In this document: in pieces, positions 6,306 through 10,975 of the stretch
Layout: every line of letters starts with the position of its first letter
Position numbering within the stretch: the stretch's first letter is position 1
Position numbers and translations under genes: made by a program
Notes under the pieces: generated by a model
Databases searched by the model: none
What the model saw: the letters and a program-made list of their open reading frames with translations, nothing else
What the model was told of the DNA's origin: nothing
DNA from: CAYZUC01 sp964481705
Lineage (GTDB): Bacteria > Bacillota > Clostridia > Lachnospirales > Lachnospiraceae
Reading direction: 5' to 3'
Length of the DNA: 10,975 nt
NCBI GenBank assembly: GCA_964481705.1
Contig: CAYZUC010000092.1
Span: forward strand, 1-10,975

Positions 6306-6977
6306 ATGATTTACTGTGTAGAAGATGATATGAATATTCGCCAGCTTGTGACCTATACGCTTGAAAGTACCGGTATGCGGGCACGTGGATTTGAAGATGG
6401 AGAACAGCTTTTTGCCGGACTGGAGCAGGAAATTCCGGATCTTATCCTCTTAGATATCATGTTACCGGGCGAAGATGGAATATCTATTCTTGGCAGGCTC
6501 AAAAAGAATTTGCACACACAGAGCATCCCGGTTATCATGCTTACTGCAAAAGGAAGCGAATATGACAAAATTACGGGGTTAGATTCTGGAGCAGATGATT
6601 ATGTTGCAAAGCCATTTGGTATGATGGAACTGGTTTCCCGCATCAAAGCAGTTTTGAGAAGAACAGGAAGACAGTCAGAGGATGCTGTTCTTACAGCGCA
6701 TCAGGTTACTTTGGATGTTCAAAAGCATCAGGTACTGGTGGGAATCAGAGAAGTTACGCTGACTCTCAAAGAATATGATTTATTGGAATTACTCCTGCGC
6801 CATAAAAATAGAGTTCTCACAAGAGAAACGATATTGGAGAATGTTTGGGGATATGATTATACAGGAGAGACCAGGACTCTTGACGTCCATGTGAGGACAT
6901 TACGAAAAAAGCTGGATGTAGATGCTGATTTTATTGAGACAGTGAGAGGTGTCGGTTACCGTATCTCCGATTCCTAA
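6306..6977 (+). CDS. phoB: Phosphate-response DNA-binding regulator PhoB (OmpR family)
   Basis: The response regulator that, when phosphorylated by PhoR, should bind the TTTAAC boxes and switch on the pst operon. It has 223 residues. The receiver domain (about 1-115) has the acidic pair at 7-8, the phosphorylated aspartate at 50 (LLDIMLPGEDG), the switch Thr 80 and Lys 102 (AKPF). The winged-helix DNA-binding domain (about 125-223) shows LTLKEYDLLELLLRHKNRVLTRETILENVWGYD and the RTLDVHVRTLRKKL recognition region, as in OmpR/PhoB proteins. ATG 6306 was preferred because GGGG at 6296-6299 stands 6 bases upstream. An in-frame ATG at 6300 directly touches that site. The role assignment rests on its position between phoU and a PhoR-type kinase. 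In Firmicutes the same protein is often called PhoP. Confidence 0.92.
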   Translation: MIYCVEDDMNIRQLVTYTLESTGMRARGFEDGEQLFAGLEQEIPDLILLDIMLPGEDGISILGRLKKNLHTQSIPVIMLTAKGSEYDKITGLDSGADDYVAKPFGMMELVSRIKAVLRRTGRQSEDAVLTAHQVTLDVQKHQVLVGIREVTLTLKEYDLLELLLRHKNRVLTRETILENVWGYDYTGETRTLDVHVRTLRKKLDVDADFIETVRGVGYRISDS

Positions 6978-7008
6978 CACTATAAAGAAGTATTTATTGG
7001 AGAAAAGA

Positions 7009-8334
7009 GTGAAAATGAGAACAAAAATACAAAAAGCGATGGAACTGATTCTTGTTACTACGCTATTGGTTTCCTATATTCTTGTTACGGGAATCAGTTA
7101 TTACCAGACCATGCATTTACTGCAAAATGAAGTGAAACAAGAGGCAGAGTATATTCGAACTGCCATGAAGCTTTCAGGTGAAAATTACATACAGGAATTG
7201 ACTGATATGGATGCAGTTGATGCAGAGACTCGTATTACGTGGATTGATCCAATCGGTAAGGTATATTATGATTCCAAGCGCGATGCTTCCACACTCGAGA
7301 ATCATGCCAACAGACCGGAGATAAAGGCGGCGTATAGGAATGGTTTCGGTGAAGATATTCGTAAATCGAACACCGTTGGAAAACAAATGTATTATTACGC
7401 AATCGAATTGGAGGATGGAACCGTACTTAGACTTTCGAAATCGTTTCGTTCTATGATGTCAGTAGCAATTGGCATGCTCCCTTTTATGATAGGGATTGGT
7501 GTTATGATGATCCTGTTTGCATGGTTCATGGCAAAATGGCAAACGAATTCTATCATAAAACCCATTAATAATTTGGATATTGAGCATCCATTAGAAAACA
7601 CGACGTATGAGGAATTAACTCCTCTCCTTACAGCCATGGATTCACGTAATCGAGAAAAGGAAGAAGTGGCAAGAATGAGAAAAGAGTTCTCTGCCAATGT
7701 TTCTCATGAATTGAAGACACCGCTGACTTCTATTTCCGGATATGCCGAGATTATTATGAATGGATTGGTAAAGCAGAAAGATATTCCGGAATTTACAGAA
7801 CGAATATACAATGAGGCTAAACGACTCATTCGTCTGGTGGAGGATATTATTAAGCTGTCCAAACTGGATGAAGAATCCGTGCAACTGGAGAAAGAAGATG
7901 TGGACTTGTACGAATTAACCAGAGAGATTTGTATCAGACTGGCTCCGCAAATTGAGGCGAAAAGAATACATTTGGATATGTCAGGAAGTAATGTTACCTA
8001 TTTTGGAATTCGACAGATTCTAGATGAAATGATATACAACATCTGTGAGAATGCCGTAAAGTACAATAAAGACGGTGGAAGCGTCAAAATATGGGCAGGT
8101 AAGACGCTGGATGGTCCTAAGGTAATCGTGGAGGATACCGGTATCGGAATTCCAAAAGAACATCAGGAACGCATCTTTGAGAGATTTTATCGTGTTGATA
8201 AAAGTCATTCGAAGGAACATGGCGGAACCGGTCTGGGCTTGTCTATTGTAAAGCATGGAGCAATTTTACATGGAATTAAGGTTCTTGTTCAGAGCGAAGA
8301 AGGAAGCGGGACTAAGTTTACATTACAATTTTAA
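7009..8334 (+). CDS. phoR: Phosphate-response sensor histidine kinase PhoR
   Basis: The membrane kinase partner of PhoB. It has 441 residues. Helix 1 is at about 11-31, an external sensor of about 115 residues follows (about 32-148, with RITWIDPIGKVYYDSKRDAS, a Cache/PDC-like strand pattern common in clostridial PhoR), then helix 2 at about 150-174. A short degenerate HAMP-like linker with IIKPINNLD follows, and no PAS domain is visible between it and the kinase core. The H-box SANVSHELKTPLT has the phosphorylated His at 233, the N-box is ICENAVKYN (Asn 348), the G1 box is DTGIG (376-380), the F-box is IFERFYRVD and the G2 box is GGTGLGLS (405-412). All catalytic boxes are intact. GTG 7009 was chosen because GGAG at 6999-7002 is 6 bases away; ATG 7015 would remove two residues. 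It lies 31 bases after phoB and is followed by a terminator. Confidence 0.92.
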   Translation: MKMRTKIQKAMELILVTTLLVSYILVTGISYYQTMHLLQNEVKQEAEYIRTAMKLSGENYIQELTDMDAVDAETRITWIDPIGKVYYDSKRDASTLENHANRPEIKAAYRNGFGEDIRKSNTVGKQMYYYAIELEDGTVLRLSKSFRSMMSVAIGMLPFMIGIGVMMILFAWFMAKWQTNSIIKPINNLDIEHPLENTTYEELTPLLTAMDSRNREKEEVARMRKEFSANVSHELKTPLTSISGYAEIIMNGLVKQKDIPEFTERIYNEAKRLIRLVEDIIKLSKLDEESVQLEKEDVDLYELTREICIRLAPQIEAKRIHLDMSGSNVTYFGIRQILDEMIYNICENAVKYNKDGGSVKIWAGKTLDGPKVIVEDTGIGIPKEHQERIFERFYRVDKSHSKEHGGTGLGLSIVKHGAILHGIKVLVQSEEGSGTKFTLQF

Positions 8335-8355
8335 GCATACATTTCTTATAACAAG

Positions 8356-8387
8356 GCTCTTCAGATACGATATCTGAAGAGCTTTTT
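8356..8387 (+). terminator. Rho-independent terminator closing the pst-pho operon
   Basis: A perfect 12-bp stem, GCTCTTCAGATA with TATCTGAAGAGC (8356-8367 and 8371-8382), with a CGA loop is followed by five T (8383-8387). It lies 21 bases after the phoR stop. Its T-tract overlaps the first box of the next promoter. Confidence 0.93.
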
Positions 8388-8439
8388 ACATGGATTTAAC
8401 GGAATTGGGATAATGGGTTTAACAGTTACTGAGTACAAT
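8384..8439 (+). promoter_or_regulatory. Second Pho-box promoter, before the 8476 gene
   Basis: TTTTAC (8384), TTTAAC (8395) and TTTAAC (8418) stand at steps of 11 and 23 bases, and a -10 TACAAT begins 16 bases after the last box (8434-8439). Steps 11, 23 and 16 are the same as at the pstS promoter (boxes at 1917, 1928, 1951 and -10 at 1967). The segment before the last box is also shared: GGAT..TGG.TTTAAC matches at 13 of 16 positions (1941-1956 against 8408-8423). There is no normal -35. The shared layout indicates control by PhoB; this is inference from pattern. Confidence 0.65.
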
Positions 8440-8475
8440 AAAGGAGTAAACAGTTAAGCACATAGGAGCAGGAAT

Positions 8476-8724
8476 ATGAATAGATTATGGAGATTTACGA
8501 AAACAATAACAGACAAGTCAGTTGTACAATTTAAGCTTTTCTTGTTTTTAAACATTGCGGTAATGACAGTTTTGACATTTTGCATAAGCTTCCTAATATC
8601 ATTTATGATGAACAGTGAATTATGGAATGCGTTAAGATTTGCAATGGTTTTTGCAGGATATATTGGGCTGTTCCTGGGATTTTTCGGTGGCTGCTTGTAT
8701 CTTATGAGAAAGACACCAGAGTGA
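8476..8724 (+). CDS. Small membrane protein, unknown function
   Basis: I do not recognise a family. The 82 residues begin with a basic amphipathic stretch (MNRLWRFTKTITDKS), then a hydrophobic helix at about 20-44 (FLFLNIAVMTVLTFCISFL), a short polar link (NSELWNALR), and a second helix at about 54-77 (FAMVFAGYIGLFLGFFGGCLYL) with several glycines, ending in RKTPE. By the positive-inside rule both ends should face the cytoplasm. The start is supported by AGGAGCAGGA just upstream. A Pho-box promoter precedes it, and the HD-domain gene begins 18 bases after its stop, so the two form a probable operon. A role in phosphate starvation is inferred only from that context. Confidence 0.75.
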   Translation: MNRLWRFTKTITDKSVVQFKLFLFLNIAVMTVLTFCISFLISFMMNSELWNALRFAMVFAGYIGLFLGFFGGCLYLMRKTPE

Positions 8725-8742
8725 TAGGAAGGATGAAAGAAT

Positions 8743-9399
8743 TTGAAATATAAGGAAATATTACACAACAAGGAAATCAAAGAGTATCTGAAAAAAGGAG
8801 ATTCAAACCTCGGAAAACTGGGATTTACCGATCATTCTCAGGCACATTGCATACAAGTAGCTTACCGGGCAGGAGAAATACTGGAACAGTTTGGTTATTC
8901 CGATCATGACATTGAATTGGTGAAAATAGCCGGACTCATGCATGATATTGGAAATGCCATTAATCGTACACACCATGCTGAGTACGGTGCATTACTTGCC
9001 AATGATTTGCTGAAAGAAACAAATATTTCATTGGAAGATCGAGTCACAATTGTCTCCGCAATAGGCAATCATGATGAATCTACCGGTACACCAGAGGATG
9101 CAATCTCTGCTGCGCTAATTATAGCAGATAAAACTGATGTAAGAAGAAGCAGAGTCAGACAGAAAGAGATTTCTTCTTTCGATATTCATGACCGTGTGAA
9201 TTACGCGGTCACAGAATCCAAATTGAAAATAGACAAGGATAAATCGGTTATCGCATTAAACCTTCAAATAGATGAACGTATATGTTCTATGTATGATTAC
9301 TTTGAGATATTTCTTGGACGAATGATGCTATGCAGAAAATCTGCTGAAATCCTGGGAACTACGTTTAAGGTCTCCGTAAATGGACGTAAGGTATTATAA
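8743..9399 (+). CDS. HD-domain metal-dependent phosphohydrolase, substrate unknown
   Basis: A cytoplasmic protein of 218 residues. The HD superfamily pattern is clear: His 35 in DHSQAHCIQVAYRAGEIL, the His-Asp pair 67-68 in AGLMHDIGN, and Asp 129 in IIADKTDVRRSRVR. Extra conserved-looking histidines at 77/78 (HHAEYGA) and 110 (IGNHDE) give the H...HD...H...H...D layout of HD enzymes with two metal ions, such as HD-GYP and YqeK types. Residues about 150-218 form a further small region (FDIHDRVNYAVTESK..., MYDYFEIFLGRMMLCRKSAEILG) seen, as far as I recall, in a conserved clostridial family without known substrate. The start is TTG at 8743 with AGGAAGGA (8726-8733) 9 bases upstream; an ATG at 8733 is out of frame. 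It is probably co-transcribed with the small membrane protein from a Pho-box promoter, which would fit release of phosphate from a nucleotide or phosphoester. This is inference. Confidence 0.85.
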   Translation: MKYKEILHNKEIKEYLKKGDSNLGKLGFTDHSQAHCIQVAYRAGEILEQFGYSDHDIELVKIAGLMHDIGNAINRTHHAEYGALLANDLLKETNISLEDRVTIVSAIGNHDESTGTPEDAISAALIIADKTDVRRSRVRQKEISSFDIHDRVNYAVTESKLKIDKDKSVIALNLQIDERICSMYDYFEIFLGRMMLCRKSAEILGTTFKVSVNGRKVL

Positions 9400-9450
9400 A
9401 ATTGTACTCATGGGAATCAATTGTAATACAAAATTAAGAAAAAATATATA

Positions 9451-9479
9451 TTGACATACAATAAAAATAATGCTATTGT
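9451..9479 (+). promoter_or_regulatory. Promoter of the trp leader
   Basis: A perfect -35 TTGACA (9451-9456), a 17-base spacer and an extended -10 TGCTATTGT (hexamer 9474-9479) form a strong housekeeping promoter. Transcription should start near 9486. The 51 bases before it, after the HD gene, are A/T-rich with no clear terminator. Confidence 0.75.
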
Positions 9480-9485
9480 TCTATT

Positions 9486-9790
9486 TAACAATTTCACATT
9501 TTAAACCGTTGAAGTGGAGATAACGGCAATTATGAACTCACAGAGAGTCCGGGATGCTGAGAACCGGACAGAACACAGATTGTCAAATGGACCGCTGAGG
9601 GCACAGTCAAAGGTGCAATGCACTGAGTATTCTGTGACGTAGGGGCTTACGTCAGTAGCCGGAAATATGATGGTATTTCGCAGAGAGTGTAGCTCATGCT
9701 ATAAAGCAAGGTGGCAACGCGGGAATAATAGTATATTATATCTCGTCCTTGACTGATAGATTTTCTATTGGTCATGGACGGGATTTTTTT
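9486..9790 (+). ncRNA. T-box riboswitch specific for tRNA-Trp
   Basis: Leader RNA that senses uncharged tRNA-Trp and lets transcription reach trpD. A Stem I apical hairpin GTCCGG / CCGGAC is at 9547-9552 and 9564-9569. The specifier reads AAA-TGG-ACC, with the Trp codon TGG at 9588-9590 in the position usual for T-boxes. A later stem TGACGTA / TACGTCA lies at 9635-9641 and 9648-9654. The T-box sequence AAGGTGGCAACGCGGG is at 9708-9723. Its TGGC (9712-9715) can pair with the 3' end GCCA of a tRNA, which fits the G discriminator base of bacterial tRNA-Trp. The antiterminator forms by AAGG (9708-9711) with CCTT (9747-9750) and GCGGGA (9719-9724) with TCTCGT (9741-9746). It competes with the terminator for the same bases. 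Confidence 0.95.
9741..9790 (+). terminator. Conditional terminator of the T-box leader
   Basis: A 19-position stem, 9741-9759 with 9765-9783, has one T-T mismatch, a loop of five (ATTTT) and seven T after it (9784-9790). Its 5' arm (9741-9750) is shared with the antiterminator, so it forms when charged tRNA-Trp is plentiful. Confidence 0.95.
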
Positions 9791-9875
9791 ATCCTCCCAT
9801 ACACGAAATCTGAAAGGACTCCATCAAAATAATGCAGGTTTAGCTTGCAATTATAAATCAAAAGGAGACGAGATT

Positions 9876-10883
9876 ATGATTAGAGAAGCAATTAAACGTG
9901 TGGTAAGAAAAGAGAATTTGACATTTGAGGAAGCAGAACAGGTTATGGACGAGATTATGTCGGGGAATACATCCGATATTCAGACATCAGCTTTTTTGAC
10001 AGGAATGGCGATGAAGGGTGAGACCATCGATGAGATTACAGGTTGTGCGGCCGGTATGAGAGCTCATTGTGTGAAGGTTTTTAATGATATGGATGTGGTT
10101 GAGATTGTCGGAACCGGTGGTGACGGTTCCAATTCCTTCAATATATCCACAACCTCTGCAATCGTAACTGCAGCCGGTGGAGTACCGGTCGCAAAGCATG
10201 GAAACAGAGCAGCTTCCTCGAGGTGTGGAACAGCGGATTGCTTTGAAGCATTAGGAGTCAATATTTCTGTCAGTCCGGAAAAGAGTGCTCAGTTATTAAA
10301 GGAAATTAATCTGTGTTTCTTGTTTGCACAGAATTATCACATCTCCATGAAATATGTCGCACCGGTCAGAAAAGAGCTGGGAATTCGTACGGTATTCAAT
10401 ATCCTCGGACCTCTTGCTAATCCGGCGGGAGCCAATATGGAGCTTATGGGCGTGTATGACGAGGAACTGGTAAGACCTTTGGCAGAAGTACTTGAAAAGC
10501 TTGGAGTAAAGCGCGGAATGGTGGTCTATGGACAGGATTGCCTGGATGAGATTTCTATGAGTGCACCGACTACTGTTTGCGAATTCCATGATGGAGAAAG
10601 AAAACAATATGTGATACAGCCTGAGGATTTCGGATTTGAGCGTTGTAACAAACAGGATCTGGTTGGCGGAACGCCTGAGGAGAATGCGAAGATTACGAGA
10701 AACATCTTATCCGGAGAGCAGGGACCAAGGAGAAATGCAGTTCTTATGAATGCAGGTGCAGCTCTCTATATGTCAGGAAAGTATGACACGCTTCAGGCTG
10801 GAATCGATGCCGCCAGAGAACTGATTGACAGCGGAAAAGCCATGGCTAAGCTCGAGGAATTTATCAAGAGAAGCAATGAGTAA
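9876..10883 (+). CDS. trpD: Anthranilate phosphoribosyltransferase TrpD
   Basis: Transfers phosphoribose from PRPP to anthranilate, the second step of tryptophan synthesis in the cytoplasm. It has 335 residues, the usual length. A helical N-terminal domain (about 1-65) is followed by the PRPP and magnesium site GTGGDGSNSFNIST (79-92), KHGNR (107-111) with the ASSRCGTAD loop (113-121), and FNILGPLANP; the DEISMSAPT segment binds metal and substrate. The family usually has SGSAD where this protein has RCGTAD, a mild change. ATG 9876 has a perfect AAGGAG 8 bases upstream (9862-9867). The frame is open further upstream, but that part lies in the leader terminator. It is the first gene after the T-box, without trpE or trpG before it. 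trpC follows after 16 bases. Confidence 0.96.
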   Translation: MIREAIKRVVRKENLTFEEAEQVMDEIMSGNTSDIQTSAFLTGMAMKGETIDEITGCAAGMRAHCVKVFNDMDVVEIVGTGGDGSNSFNISTTSAIVTAAGGVPVAKHGNRAASSRCGTADCFEALGVNISVSPEKSAQLLKEINLCFLFAQNYHISMKYVAPVRKELGIRTVFNILGPLANPAGANMELMGVYDEELVRPLAEVLEKLGVKRGMVVYGQDCLDEISMSAPTTVCEFHDGERKQYVIQPEDFGFERCNKQDLVGGTPEENAKITRNILSGEQGPRRNAVLMNAGAALYMSGKYDTLQAGIDAARELIDSGKAMAKLEEFIKRSNE

Positions 10884-10899
10884 AGGAAAGGAATTTCGT

Positions 10900-10975
10900 A
10901 TGATTTTGGATGAGTTGGCCGACTACGCAAAGGAGCGTGTAATACAAGCAAAAGGAAAGAAATCTACTGAGCAGA
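10900..10975 (+). CDS. trpC: Indole-3-glycerol-phosphate synthase TrpC, N-terminal start only
   Basis: Only 25 codons are in the window, running off the right edge: MILDELADYAKERVIQAKGK and a few more residues. The opening MILDE followed by a basic helix with KERV is typical of TrpC, which closes the indole ring in tryptophan synthesis. AAGGAA at 10888-10893 stands 6 bases before the ATG. The position directly after trpD matches the standard trp gene order. The short length limits certainty. Confidence 0.8.
   Translation, partial: MILDELADYAKERVIQAKGKKSTEQ

Noticed and set aside
5935..6384. Minus-strand open frame of 149 codons across the end of phoU and the repeat
   Set aside because: Its repeated LSYLCY residues are only the complement of the purine tandem repeat. 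The rest is antisense to phoU and phoB, and it has no family resemblance.
9484..9489. TTTAAC copy near the trp leader start
   Set aside because: A single copy downstream of a good -35/-10 promoter, without partner boxes at 11 or 23 bases, so not read as a Pho box.
9768..9875. Upstream in-frame ATG for trpD
   Set aside because: It lies within the T-box terminator stem. ATG 9876 has a perfect ribosome site and gives the family length.

Overview
The window looks like the chromosome of a low-to-moderate GC anaerobic Firmicute, most likely a Lachnospiraceae-type Clostridium relative. The reasons are the strong AGGAG-type ribosome sites, the T-box control of a trp operon, the TTTAAC-type Pho boxes, and the style of the proteins (a copper ATPase with a C-terminal metal-binding domain, and a NimA-like flavin protein). 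This placement comes from reading the sequence, not from a database search.

Layout, all genes on the + strand. (1) Positions 2-1327: the 3' part of a copper-exporting P-type ATPase ending in a fused heavy-metal-associated domain, followed by a small FMN-binding pyridoxamine-oxidase-fold protein (1338-1805) and a terminator. (2) Positions 1917-8334: a complete phosphate-starvation locus in the order pstS-pstC-pstA-pstB-phoU-phoB-phoR. It is preceded by a Pho-box promoter and closed by a strong terminator. (3) Positions 8384-9399: a second promoter with the same box geometry as the pstS promoter, driving a small two-helix membrane protein and an HD-domain metal-dependent phosphohydrolase. (4) Positions 9451-10975: a tryptophan-specific T-box leader, then trpD and the start of trpC.

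How it works together: PstS captures phosphate outside the cell, PstC and PstA form the channel, and PstB powers it. PhoU links transporter state to the sensor PhoR, which phosphorylates PhoB. PhoB should bind the TTTAAC boxes in front of pstS and, by the same geometry, in front of the small membrane protein and HD gene. The trp genes are an independent unit that reads uncharged tRNA-Trp.

Most notable points: PstS is circularly permuted, with its C-terminal half encoded first. The 8476-9399 gene pair appears to be an uncharacterised addition to the Pho regulon. The metal-binding tail of the copper ATPase carries its own ribosome site and start codon, so it could also be made as a free copper chaperone. 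An 18-bp purine tandem repeat sits in the phoB leader. The T-box operon begins with trpD rather than trpE.
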